Origin: Rhopalosiphum padi
Lineage: Eukaryota; Arthropoda; Insecta; Hemiptera; Aphididae
Reading direction: 5' to 3'
Assembly (NCBI RefSeq): GCF_020882245.1
Contig: NC_083597.1
Span: 43,750,152 to 43,814,151 of the forward strand
Length of the DNA stretch: 64,000 bases
Shown piece by piece: positions 1 through 11,900 of this stretch. Position numbers and translations under genes: made by a program. Under the pieces are notes generated by a model. The model had not been told where the DNA came from. It saw only the letters and a list, made by a program, of their open reading frames with translations, and did no database searches. The number at the start of each line of letters is the position of its first letter. Position 1 is the first letter of the stretch.

Positions 1-1069
1 AATGGTAATAAATTATTCACTAGTTGGATACAAACACAATAGACACATAAACTCTACTGTTTTTAAATACATTTTTTTATTTTATATTCAGGCATACCCA
101 CAAATATTTAATTTTATCAGATACTTAAACGATGTTAATTTATCATGCTAAATACTAAATAGTATATTTATACATTTATAAATGCCTAAATTCATTGATT
201 ATATAGGTGGTATTGACAAAAACGACGAATTATAAATCCTTAAAAAGTTAAAAATATTAAACTAATGTGTACAGAAAAAAATATGATAAATCATAAATTT
301 CAAACTTTCTACAAACTACTTGATTTTAACAACGGTTTTAGTAAAATAAAAGAAATAGTAAAAATAAATTTAAAAACAATTACTGATTTCAGATAAATTT
401 TTCTAACTTTAATATTATATATATCACAAGAGATTTATTTCATGTCATAATTCAAAAATATTTTGTTTCATCTTGTTTACTTTTTCCAAAGTGTTTTGAA
501 TTATTTACATATTTTTCGACTTTCTGTAAGAGAGTAGAATACAGAGTAGGCTTCTTGAATAAGAAAACAAGGTCAGTCGTTGTTGGATACATTTTGAAAA
601 TTTCCACTTTTCAATGGATCCCAAAAGAATAATTTGGTAAGATATATTTTCAAAAGTTTAACTTAAAACTAAATTGTATTATATACTTATAATTTTATAG
701 ATACCTAATAACTAATAATATTAATATAATGCAACACCTTCCTACTCTACTCAAGCATTATAAAGGTTTTATAAAATTTTACATTTGAACATATCATAAC
801 TCGCACTACAATAGTTGATTAGGATATACGTGTAAATCTATTGGAATTTAAATAAAAAATAACGATTTTCCCTCCAACAATTTTAGTTATATTGATACAA
901 TTCAAAAATATAAATAGTAAAGACTAAATTTTTAAATACGAACTTTTTAAAATACATAGACTAATTTTATTTTAAACTAATTCTACCACAAACCTATTCA
1001 CAGTATTTCACACCATTACGCGGAATGTCACTATTGAATTATAACTAAGTAAATAACATTTATATATTA
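1..1069. other. A+T-rich non-coding stretch
   Basis: I see no recognisable gene. On the minus strand an ATG-initiated frame of 46 codons (452-592) is open, but frames of this length are expected by chance in a window of this size. The sequence has no convincing flanking splice signals. Confidence 0.5.
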
Positions 1070-1436
1070 CAGTCAACTCGCGATATAACGAATTTCAAGG
1101 GACCGAGGGAAAAGTCGGTAAATCGAAAGCTTTTTACATCGAAATCTATTATATGAAGAGCATAAACCAACAAAATTCGTTTTAACGAAATTTAAAAGAA
1201 AATTCAAAATATAAATCAACACACTACAAATACATATTCATTTTCATTTAATAACATATGTTCTTTTAGTATTATAATTATTCTTTTCCTGACAGAAATT
1301 GACAAACACTCGTTTTAAACTCATATGCTTATAAAACGTGACGTGCGAAATTTCGAGCGTGCGATCGGTTTTGACATAACAACGAAATTAAGCTAAAACG
1401 ATAACGTAGAGGTTTCAATAACGTTATAGAGTCATT
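1070..1436. mobile_element. decayed pogo/Tc1-like MITE (3' end approximate)
   Basis: The left end begins CAGTCAACTCGCGATATAAC directly after a TA dinucleotide (1068-1069). It continues into an AACGAATTTCAAGGGACC segment, the form seen at the tips of pogo/Tigger-type DNA transposons. A degraded inverted counterpart (GGTTTCAATAACGTTATAGAG) is visible near 1410-1431, so the element is probably about 370 bp. No transposase frame remains. The left end is seen directly; the right boundary and the superfamily are inferred. Confidence 0.4.
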
Positions 1437-3888
1437 ATTTATCGACATGAATTTTATCTTATCGTATAATAATCGCTGAACCAAATGCCGCAATAGCAAG
1501 CTATTTTTATTTTCGTAGTCATTATATACCAGCAGATGTAAATCTCATATTAATAAAAATTAAAAATTCGTAACATCATGTTCCATAATTGTAAACATTT
1601 TTTACATCAAGGGGTTAAAAGTACATTTAATTTTTTATTATATTGCAAGTTGACTATAATATTATAATAATAAAATATATGCGATGTGTTTGTTAAAAAA
1701 TAATTTAACCTACCGTACTTATTACTAATAGAAAATTAAATAACTAATAGTAATATTACTGATAAATTTATGTAATTATTTACATATATTAAATAATGAT
1801 AATATAAGTAAATGATAAAATATTGTAAAAAAAAACAGAGGCTGCCCAATTGCACACCGTATATGCTCTGAATACCTAAATTTTTTATGCTATGGTAATT
1901 GATTATCATTGAATTGAAGTTTAACTTATCTATACTTACAATAAACAACTAGATGACGAGATGATAAGCTTCAAATCTACCATACGACAGAGCAACTTCC
2001 CTATTCTTTTATTTTACAACTATTATTATTAGTTTAAATTTGCAGATACGCTTATAAAATTATACAACTTATAAGTCTAATAGTATCATTGTCCAATAAG
2101 AACAATTTGTTATTACATATGTTCAAATTGTTCGTGTTACTTCTTTTAGTTAATATAATCAAGCTATTTAAGTATAATAATGTGAATGGCTGGAGGGAAA
2201 ATACAATATTTACACACCAAATAACCTACCCTATATGGAGTTATATACAGTATAAAAAAGGTCTAAATAAACATACACCACACGTTTCCACTGAACTACT
2301 GAAGTATGTAATAATTCCCATCCTTGTGACAGAGAAAAGATTTAAAAATTTAAAACGGGTATTATCTGTATTTCATATTTTTTATAATATTACATTAGAT
2401 TTTACATTTTGGAATAATATGCGTATCTTTACCATATGCATATTTTGGTTTTAGTTGTATTACAATACAAAGTATACGCAAAGAATCATTTGTTTTTTTC
2501 TAACTTTATGTTAATAATATAGTATCTACATAAATTATAAAATGTAATTTATCCATAAATCTTAAGGTTTTTTTTTTGAATTTTTTTTCACATAGGTACC
2601 TATTTATAATTTAGACGATCGTGATATTCTAATAGCCATTTATTTTTATAAAAATGTACATTTAAAAATAGTATTAGTCATTATTATAGTTGTTGTTATA
2701 CTTAGGACTTAGGTATTAGTATGTATAGCATGGTTTTAGAATAATTTGAATTTATTATACATTTGAAAATGAGATCAAAAAAATATAAAAAATTATTTAC
2801 AGTACAATATATATATATATATACTTTTTAATTTATCTAATTTTTATATTGCTTTTATAAATAATTGATAAAAATGTAAAGTTTCTACCATTGATACTTT
2901 TTGAATTATATCAATAAAACTAAAATTTGTTTTAATTAAAAATGAGTATTTCAAAAATTGGATAATTTTTCAACAGTTTTTTTTTTGTTGTGAAAAGTGA
3001 GAAAATAAAATAATGACCCATTAAAAGTTATTTGATCAATATAAAATTTTCTACCATAAAATATATGATAACTAATAAGAATAATGTGGAAATAGAATAA
3101 TTTAAGAATAAATCTAATACAATTTTTCGAAAGAAACAACTAAAAATTCTTGTTATTCTTTATGGACATATTACTAAGAAGTTTTAATTGTAAATTACGC
3201 ATCAATTATTAGTTGTATACTACTGCAATATTTTTGATGAAAAAAAAATCAAAAATTGTTCATGCTGAGTTTTATGATCCTGACATTAGTCCCTAGAAAC
3301 CAATGTCTACTTAACTTGAAGTCAACTTACTATAGGGTACACACCAAGTTTATAACAAGTAACCTGATCTAACTATTAACCAATACACAATTTAAATGTA
3401 TTTATCTTAAACAAATAAGTATTATTGTAATGATCTAATCAATATTACACATATCATATTAAATAGTAAAATAAAAATAAAAAATGATTACAGCAAGTGT
3501 TAAATACATATTATTGATGTATATTATGCAATATATTATAACATACATTTTGTATTTATAACATAATTTATTCTCGTAATACTTCATATTTGAAAATGTT
3601 ATCTATAAAATTAGTTTTTACTATAACATAAAGTTATTGTTTGGATAATATATATAAATATTGCATATTGAACATAAATGCAGATTATAATATGTGATTT
3701 ATAAAAAGTTATAGTTGTTATCATAATAATATTTTATAATTTAAGAAGTAGAAATACACCAAAACATTTTTAATTAAAATAATTTTGTTTTATTATTATT
3801 ATTAATTTGTTGATATTTTATTGTTATGCGTTATAAATAATAAGCATCTCGACTGTGATTAGAAAATGTATCTGGACAAAAAGTAGTG
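1437..3888. other. A+T-rich non-coding stretch with one longer open frame
   Basis: The only notable frame is 2119-2454 (+): 111 codons from ATG to TAG, open upstream to about 2089. Its product would start with a lysine/phenylalanine- and leucine-rich hydrophobic stretch (MFKLFVLLLLVNIIKLFKY) that resembles a signal anchor. I recognise no domain. By a rough stop-codon-frequency estimate, about one such run could arise by chance in this much A+T-rich DNA, so I do not call a gene. The rest holds short (AT)n runs (about 2808-2823) and homopolymers. Confidence 0.4.
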
Positions 3889-4083
3889 TTAGTGTATCGT
3901 ATGACATAAGACATTGAAGTGGAAGCATATTATACAGTTTTGCATTGTAGGACGCACATCTAGCGATTGGAGGTGCATCACAGGATTTACACCGTCAATA
4001 ATTAGTCTTGTTTCAGTCTTGTCCTGATCTCCTGTACGTGATAAGTTGTCCAGCCATGTTTCAACGTTATAATATATTATAAG
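3889..4083 (-). other. unassigned protein-like open frame (possible exon or fossil)
   Basis: On the minus strand 64 codons are open from the TGA at 4084-4086 to a TAA at 3889-3891. There is no initiator ATG at the beginning. The conceptual product has a balanced, soluble-looking composition. Readable stretches are NVETWLDNLSRTGDQDK and LIIDGVNPVMHLQSLDVRP, unlike the Lys/Asn/Ile/Phe-rich products of random frames nearby. The surrounding DNA is also less A+T-rich. I could not place it in any family and see no good 3' splice site at its upstream edge, so a truncated transposon or pseudogene piece is as likely as an exon. Confidence 0.25.
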
Positions 4084-5259
4084 TCATAATATTATAAATT
4101 CAAAACCTTGCTTTGTCACGTTAAATATACAAAAAGTATGACAATTTTGTTAAAGGTAATAATAATTTATTTATTACATTATGATATTTTTTTACATACC
4201 TAGCCCTGAATCACATATTCTCATGCATGATTTATTTTTAAATTTCTGTCAGATTTTGAGTAAAGTGAGGAATTTTTTACAATGGTGCAGTTAAATTTTA
4301 TAGTATATAATTTTGTAGTGTAGTTTTCTTTAAACAAAAAAAGTATTCTGAAAGTTTCGAACAGCCATAATGAATATCATTAATTAATTAATATTTAATA
4401 GTACACTAGACTACATAGTTAAAAATAACTATTTTCATTTTTTTATGATAATTAAAATTTTATTTATATTATCAAACAACTAATATACAATTTTAAATAC
4501 AAACAATTTTGATTATATTTTTTATAAGCAACAATAACTTAAAAAAATTAAATTTTAATATGAAAACTAGTAACCATTTTCTAATTGAATTATATTATGC
4601 ACAGTGAATTATATTTGAATAAGAACTATAAATTGTTTAATTAAGGCGTCAAGGTATTATGTTAATTAATTTTGATCGAAAAAAGGAAATATGGAACTAT
4701 AAATAATACACACTGGGAATAAATTGAAAATAAGTATAAAAACGAGTTTTCATAGAATACAAATTTCAAATGTGAAGTAATCATATTTTAACCATTTCGG
4801 AGTTACAATAATTGAATAATACAAACCATGCTATTGTATAATAACGTAGTGACAAGGTTCTTTTCTTTATAAATATATACTTTAAGTCTGTAAAGTCTGT
4901 AGCTAACAGGTCTTCTGATTGTACTAAGTTATAACGAAATTTATTTAACCGTGAAAAATAAATTAAAATAAGCAAACGGCGTGTTTTGTGTAGGGGGTAA
5001 GGGGACTGAGATGGGGTGTAATTAAATTTGTCTGTAAAGTAATCTGAGAAATGTTACCTAATGTCAGGGATGTCGTATTACGTTTAAACTGGGACTTAAT
5101 AGGAAAGTCGTCAATGAATAAAGTTTAAAAAAAAAACCATCAACTCGTGTGACACACGCCTGAGCAGATTAATTATTAATTAATTGTATTGAGACTTCCA
5201 CTGAAACAATATCCATATACTGTTTGGATATTTGTATACATGTAATATGTAAAGCGTAA
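4084..5259. other. A+T-rich non-coding stretch
   Basis: No feature is recognised. Between about 4977 and 5020 there is a G-rich run (GTAGGGGGTAAGGGGACTG). Short minus-strand frames in this interval lack ATG starts and look random. Confidence 0.5.
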
Positions 5260-5560
5260 TAAATGTGCGGTTTATATATTATGGGGGCAATAACGAGTTG
5301 GAATTTTTGGCTATGTCGGCATTGCCAGAGATAAATCAATTTCGGCGGAGAGGGCTTCGCGCAACCGGCGATATACCCTGATAGGGGTCTCATAAATTGT
5401 CCGGAAGGGTCGTTTTTGGTGTCAACTTCATGTTCAATTGCACACCCCCCCCTTTACTTCGTGCGTTCAGCATGCACTGATTTTTCGGGTTTCATGCGTA
5501 CTATATTAAATTAATGTCGATTGAACGAATGTCAAACGTCGGCACTGACCGTCGCGATTG
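5260..5560. other. CpG-bearing island of balanced composition
   Basis: About 300 bp stands out from its A+T-rich surroundings by its many CG dinucleotides (for example GGCGGAGAGGGCTTCGCGC near 5343-5361) and a run of nine C near 5444-5452. Short frames are open on both strands and none is recognisable. It could be an exon, a promoter or a conserved regulatory element. The sequence alone does not decide. Confidence 0.3.
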
Positions 5561-8249
5561 TATATAATATTATAGCATATATCAGCAAGAATTATTAAAC
5601 CATAAAAGACCACTAATAGTATTGTATAAAATACGTTATAGTTAAGTTACGGAGTATTAGTTAGCACTATCATATCAATACCAAAGAAAGACAAGCATAA
5701 TACCATAGTGACCGAGTGTTAGACATTTATCTCGTTTTAGTTACTTTGACGAATGCTGGTGATTTCAGGCGTGTTATGATATAAATATTAAACCAAAAAT
5801 AAATCAACATATTAAATTACAGTTCTAATTAGCACTTAATAAAAATAGTATTCCTTTAAATATATTGAACGGTTATCTATTAGAAATACCTGCAATAATA
5901 CTAAAATTCTGATCCTTAAATATGTGCCATTTTTAAGACCTTATTTTATCCAAAATAATGTTTTACGAAAAAAAAAAATATTGAAAAACTCAAAAATAAA
6001 TAAGTTCTTTGCTTTCCAAAGAATCTATGAGGAAATTAGGGACATACTAAAGCATACCAAATAATATAATGAAATCTTTGATCCCCGGGAAGAAGGGCTA
6101 GAGTTAATTTTGTATAGTTTTCAATACAAACAGATCAAATTTTACAAATTTCTATAAATGAAACTTAAATATTTATATTAACATCTTAAATATTTCAATA
6201 TTAAATTCGTATTATTAGTTTTCATGTAAAATAATTGTGTGGTAATAAAATTATGTAAATATTAAGTAGTTACAAGATAATAATTGCACTTACAACATTT
6301 ATATTTTATACATTTTGACTTATTTCTTTATGAATATAAGTTATGCCTTTAAGATTCTATATTTCGACTTAATTTCAATTCATTTATGAACTTGTCATGG
6401 CAAAATATAAAAATAAGTATAATTTTTTTATTTATTTTTGTATAGATAGAATTATTAACATTAGATAAAACAATTAATTAATATAGCCATAAAATACAAC
6501 ATTATTTAAAATATTTTAGTCCTTACTCATACTATATAGAAATATTTATAAAATAATTTGTATAGTTTAAACTTGCTTAAATTAGAATTAATAAACAAAA
6601 TAATAATAATCTATATATTAGTATCACGTCGTTAATAATTTTGTTTTACTTAGTATTTATTCATTCATTCAACTGAATTTAATCTTATTTTATACAAATA
6701 AACCATGTTTAAATATAATAAACAATAAAAAAAATATAAAATTATTAGCTAATCAAAATTTTTATTAGTTTCATTGAAATCTGTTTAATATGTCATATAA
6801 GTTCGGTTCTTAGTGTTATCGTAGACCAAATTCTTGTAAAAAACATAGTAAATATTTGGTATTAATTTTAGCAGTTATTATGAGTCATTTTTTGCTTTAT
6901 ATTTATAAAGCAATGGAGTACCTATCATCAATTGTTTACAATGTGTAATAATTATCAATATGACACCTTATTTTCAGATTTAGTTCTTTAAACATTTAGT
7001 TTTTGGATTAACTTAATTTGTAATATAAAAAGTCAATATTACTACTTGTTAATTACAATCAGACAACGTTATTTTAAATTAATTAATTTCCATAATCATT
7101 TTTTTAGGGTATTAGCAAAAATTCTTTCAAAAATGGTTCAAATATATATATAAAAAAAAACTAATTCATCTTGTACACATATAAAGGTAATTTTTTTTAT
7201 TTATACAGCTATTTGGGTTATCAGTTATTTTGGAATGTAAAATTAATAGTATAACGTTATTTTCGGTTTTTCTATAAGCAAGTTGAGATACATATATGAG
7301 TTTGACTAGGAATACCTATTAGCTACTATATTATTATATTATGACGTTGTATAATACAAATACCTTTTCAATAAAGTAGAAATAATATCTCATAACAAGC
7401 AAAAATACAATATTTGGTAGATATATTTAAAAGACTTAAGCCGACATAAGCCAAAATACATCAATATTTGGGAAAATAAAATATTGGTTATAAAAGGATT
7501 AAGTAATATTACAAACTTTACTTTTTTTGCGAAACGAAAATAGCGGATATACATATTTTAATTTTCAGTTTAAAATTCGTAGAATACACATACATTTATG
7601 CCATTTACACCAAAAAAAAGCAATAAAAATTACGTAAGACAAAATTATATATATATATACCTACATATAAAATGCTAAAAACTGACTTAGTTCTTTAAAT
7701 AATTAATTTCCTTTCTTTCCAAGAAGCAAGGAAATATTTTGTATTCATATAATTATATTATATATATTTTCTTATATAGAATTTAGACATATAAATTATT
7801 ATGACTATATAAATGAATTATATTAATGTTTTTTTAATCTCTTAATATTTTCATATTTAAGGTGGTACGAAATTCACTATTATCATTTAAGTATTTCAAA
7901 TGAAATACAATTCTGTTTCAGTATTAATGCGTACATCAATACCAGTAGGTATAGGTATGGAATTATGATAATGGTCTTAACATTTTAATTGGCGAAATTG
8001 AGTATATATTATTAAAGCACTAATGCATTTAAACGATATGCAAGGAATTATTATTCAACGATAGTTGTTGTATTGTAATTTATGATAAGTCCATATTTGT
8101 TGATGAACGAATATTTACAATTATATCGCTATATCAATGTCAAACCTAAGTCTTTTAAGGTTCTTCAGTTGTTAAAAGAAATTAAAATTGACAAAATAAT
8201 TATCATCTCAAATTTTTATAATTCAATTATTTTTTAAATAATAATCCTT
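5561..8249. other. A+T-rich non-coding stretch
   Basis: It contains only short AT microsatellites (about 7141-7152, 7645-7660) and homopolymer runs. I see no coding frame, RNA gene or paired inverted repeat that I can support. Confidence 0.5.
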
Positions 8250-8257
8250 CGCACCGA

Positions 8258-9143
8258 CAGTAGCGTACGCAGGATTTTAGTTCAGTTAGGGTTTTCACTA
8301 TGAAATGATCAGAGGCCCATGGGGTCTACGCCTCACACTCTCTCTACTCTATAAATAAATTAGTAAATATCAACAACATTTTATAACACTAAATAATTCT
8401 TTCAAATTTCTATTTTTGTATATTAATTTTCTTCTCTTATTCTCTTAATGAAATATTTTATAATAACATATTATTTAATTTAATTAGTATGTATATTATA
8501 AACAAAATAATAAAATAACTAAACAATGTTCATTTTTTTTCAAAAAAATACTAAATATTGAGACATATTTTCTTTTAGCACTCGCATTATTTGTAAATGG
8601 TAGCTGAATGCCAAACTATAACTATATAACTTGGTAGTTTAAACTTTATAGTCATAAGTTGTAACTTGTAAATGTTAAGTCAACATTCAAGTACTTTGAT
8701 AAAAATTAAGTTCATTCAAAGTTACTATAATTTGTAAAAATCATTTTGTAAATAACTCCAACATTTTATAACTCAAAATAGTTATAATCTCGGTGACAAC
8801 CACAAACAAAAAAAAAAAAATGTAATAGGTCTATCGTCTATGCCTCTATGGTGTAAACCCCGGTTGTAGGCATAGACTTTCATTTAAAACCGTGGTGTAA
8901 ACATTGCCAGTGGCACAAATGGTGGCCGTACTTCAGATTTCAGTGATAATGTCGAGTCAGCAGGTTCAGCGATGCTCACTAATCACTATCTTAATAATTT
9001 CATGGTTTAGCTAGTTTTTTATTCAAAAGACCATAATCTATAAACAATATACATATTATTTAACATATTAAAAACATCTTGAGAGGAGGAAGAAATTTCA
9101 GGGAGGGTTAAACCATAGAACCCTACCCCTGCGTACGCCACTG
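8258..9143. mobile_element. hAT-type non-autonomous DNA transposon, 886 bp
   Basis: The ends are inverted copies of each other. The left end reads CAGTAGCGTACGCAGG, and the reverse complement of the right end reads CAGTGGCGTACGCAGG, 15 of 16 identical. The element is flanked by 8-bp direct repeats, CGCACCGA at 8250-8257 and CATACCGA at 9144-9151. They match at six of eight positions and both differences are transitions. An 8-bp target duplication with a CAG...CTG terminus is the signature of the hAT superfamily. Inside there is no transposase frame, only A+T-rich DNA, an A13 run near 8808-8820, and a perfect 9-bp hairpin (GTCTATGCC 8836-8844 with GGCATAGAC 8869-8877). It is the first of three adjacent inverted-repeat elements. 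Confidence 0.8.
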
Positions 9144-9268
9144 CATACCGACAATGATAATGGATTTCAGAGGATCTAAAAAAATATCAGTTAAGAGAAC
9201 GTCATATCCACATACTATATAATATTATGTTGTATCCGTCTAACTGATACATAACATACGAATATTTA

Positions 9269-9566
9269 GGTTCAGCAGTTCCAATGCTTTATTATTACCT
9301 CAGAATATATTAGACCAAACCGACTGATTATCAAACTTAAAGTTTTAGAACATTATATGTTCTTTTGTTGGTTTCTCATAATAATTAAACTTTTAAGCAA
9401 ATTATGAGTATAAAATATTAAAATGGGGCAATGTTCATAACACGCTAAAAAAATAAAATATAGTAAAATCCAACGAGAGAACATATTATAATAATGTTCT
9501 TACCTTTAAGAGACTTATTTGGCGTTAATATTTATGGTAACAATACAAAATTGGAACTGCTGAACC
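9269..9566. mobile_element. 298-bp MITE with GGTTCAGCAGTTCCAAT ends
   Basis: A perfect 17-bp inverted repeat, GGTTCAGCAGTTCCAAT, occupies 9269-9285, with its reverse complement at 9550-9566. The similarity continues inward for roughly 30 more bases with substitutions (a shared TATT-TTACC block), so the termini are about 45 bp long. The interior has no open frame of note. I could not define a target duplication: the flanks (AATATTTA and AAAAATAT) match poorly. The superfamily is therefore left open. It lies 125 bp after the hAT element and 40 bp before the next inverted-repeat element. Confidence 0.7.
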
Positions 9567-9605
9567 AAAAATATATTTGTATAGGTAATCGGTAAAAAAG
9601 ACCAA

Positions 9606-10260
9606 GGAACAAAAGAACAATTTTTAAAAATTTTAAATATATTAATTGATTACGAAAATTAAAAAAATGATTACTTACACACATTTACATGACTCGCATG
9701 TACACACATAGAAATTATACAAAAATAATTATCCACAAAAAATTGTTTGTAAATATCAAATTATTATTTTTAATTATTTACTTATCAATTAATTATAATA
9801 TCATATTATCACAAGCGTAATAAATATATAATAGAAAAACATTTAGCATTTTGCTGGAACATTTGTTTAATTGGTTATAAAAAAATTAAAATAATTATAA
9901 TGTACATTGTTGTAATAAAAATGTGTTTATAGTATATAATCTATATTATACTAAATTAATATATAAATATATTCTAGGTTAGTACCTATATAAAGATGAA
10001 GAATGAAAGATACATTATTTTTTAACATAATTTTATGTTATAAGAAAACAACATTAAAAATAAATATATTTTTTATATTTCAATATTTAAAAAACAAAAT
10101 ATAAAATATTATTCATTTTTCTTGAGAAGATTAGATACCAACCGTTTTTAAGGAGTTCAATGTAGACGGGCCATGTAAATGTGTGCGTAGTAAGTGATAT
10201 TTTTTTAATTTTCATATTCAATTAATATATTTAATATTTTAAATAATTGTTCTTTTTTCC
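9606..10260. mobile_element. 655-bp element with about 90-bp A+T-rich inverted repeats
   Basis: The left arm 9606-9696 and the reverse complement of the right arm 10167-10260 align over about 90 bases with few mismatches and one 3-base gap. Shared blocks include AGAACAATT, TAAATATATTAATTGA, GAAAATTAAAAAAAT and CACACATTTACATG. The core between the arms (about 470 bp) is A+T-rich and non-coding. The inner edge of the right arm carries CGTTTTTAAGGAGTT (10143-10157), which recurs at 37029-37043. No target duplication is evident, so class assignment is open. Long-armed MITE (foldback or MULE-like) is a guess. Confidence 0.7.
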
Positions 10261-11559
10261 TGAATTCATTGATATAATTTTATGTATTAGTAATAAGACA
10301 GAGATGATCCATACGGGTGCGTAAAATGTTTAGTAAATGTTGTCATCATTTAAATTATTTAATTAATTTAATTTACTTTAAATATTTATTTATATATTCA
10401 AATGGCAATAATATTTTATGCTGCATGAGTCAAATTTAAATATCTTCAAAGTAATAAGTTTATTAATTTTACGTAACGATGAAAAAAAAAATCGGACAGG
10501 ATATTAGTTTAACTTGCTCAGTTTCACCTCGGTGCACGATAGTAGAATGCTTTGATAACCTTTGATAACAAATGAAAAAAAATAATAAATTTACTCCATA
10601 AAGTGCTTACAGAAAAAGATAAAAATAATAAATAAAATAAAACATTGTAAAACCAAAAAATTATTTGTTTTACTCGGAATCTAAAATGCAAAGATTTTTT
10701 TCAGAGTGAAAAGTGTAGGTACTGTGATTAATGATTATATAATAATATAAAAATATGTATTATAATGCGAATACGATATATACGATTATTTATGCCGTTT
10801 CAGTGAACGTTTATTTTTATCTGACTTACATCAGTATATATACATAAATATAAAATAATGATTTAAGAATATTTTAATAAAATCAATTATTTACATTTAA
10901 TTTTTTTAAAAGTTATGCAGTTAATTTATAAGTAAATATCATACATTTTGTTATCAAGATTTTTAATGTTACTTTGCTTTTGCGTTAAGAATGATATAAT
11001 ATTGTAAGTTTATAACGTTATTGTATTATTCTATTTTTCGTTTTATATCGTATACATTTTTTTTTGCCACACCATTTTTACTTTTAAATTTATTCATAGT
11101 ATTAGTTCACTGATTAGAAATTGAAAATCACTTTTTTTTCTACATTATCGAAAAATATGGTCTAGATGACTATAATTTAATAAGTGCTTAATATTTATTA
11201 TTTATAAACAATTAAATTATAGAATGAAATATGGCAGTAAGAGATGAATGTAAAACACATATATAATTTCAATTGTATCAACATTATTTTGACCTGGCAT
11301 CTACAATTCATAAATAATAAAATCAATCGGTTTATGAATAAATATAATAGTCTTACTTTAATTTAAGAAAAATACATTCAAAACTCGTTAATGTTGCTAA
11401 TAATACATATAATGTATTACACAAACACTACAAATTTCATTTTAAAATTTGTCAGAAATATCGCTGTATAATAGTTTATATAAAAAAAAATATTAGAAAT
11501 ATAAAATACAGTTGTGTATGATAGGATGCTAGACAAAAAGTTACTATATACTCATTTGA
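10261..11559. other. A+T-rich non-coding stretch
   Basis: No gene or repeat structure can be supported here beyond homopolymer runs. Confidence 0.5.
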
Positions 11560-11900
11560 TTAATTACTAATGAACACGGTTTTGGACTCGATGAGTCTTC
11601 GGACGAAGAGAAATTGAGAAAGCCGGTATACACGGTCGATTTGTTTCTATTATCGGTGTGTTTATAAAGAGCCAACGATGTTGCAGAGACGGATCCTTCG
11701 TAATGTGTACTATTACGTATATTTATTTACACGCCCAGCGTTTCGTGCCACACGAAATACGCTATTATATAGTTAAAAATATAATAAACTAGATTGTTAT
11801 CGTCCAATGTTCACAGATGAATCCGCATCTGCGGCCACCATGTTGTTTCGGACTACGATCTCTTGACGAATCACAGTACACGAAATTACTGATAAATGAT
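11560..11900. other. CpG-bearing island with short open frames
   Basis: This stretch is distinctly less A+T-rich than its surroundings. It holds a GTC-TTCG-GAC mini-hairpin near 11587-11596 and two short protein-like + frames. One frame reads EHGFGLDESSDEEKLRKP from about 11573. The other starts at the ATG 11817 and reads MNPHLRPPCCFGLRSLDES. Neither is recognisable and neither has flanking splice signals that I would trust. Exon, promoter or conserved non-coding element are all possible. Confidence 0.3.

Noticed and set aside
2119..2454. 111-codon ATG frame with a hydrophobic N-terminus
   Set aside because: Its composition is typical of A+T-rich chance frames, and roughly one frame of this length is expected by chance. 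There are no splice, promoter or family signals.
11572..11610. Hammerhead-ribozyme-like core: GATGAG, a GTC-TTCG-GAC stem, then GAAG
   Set aside because: The conserved CTGATGA is altered (TCGATGA), the base after GAA is G instead of A, and no matching stem III or cleavage-site triplet is found. The resemblance is partial.
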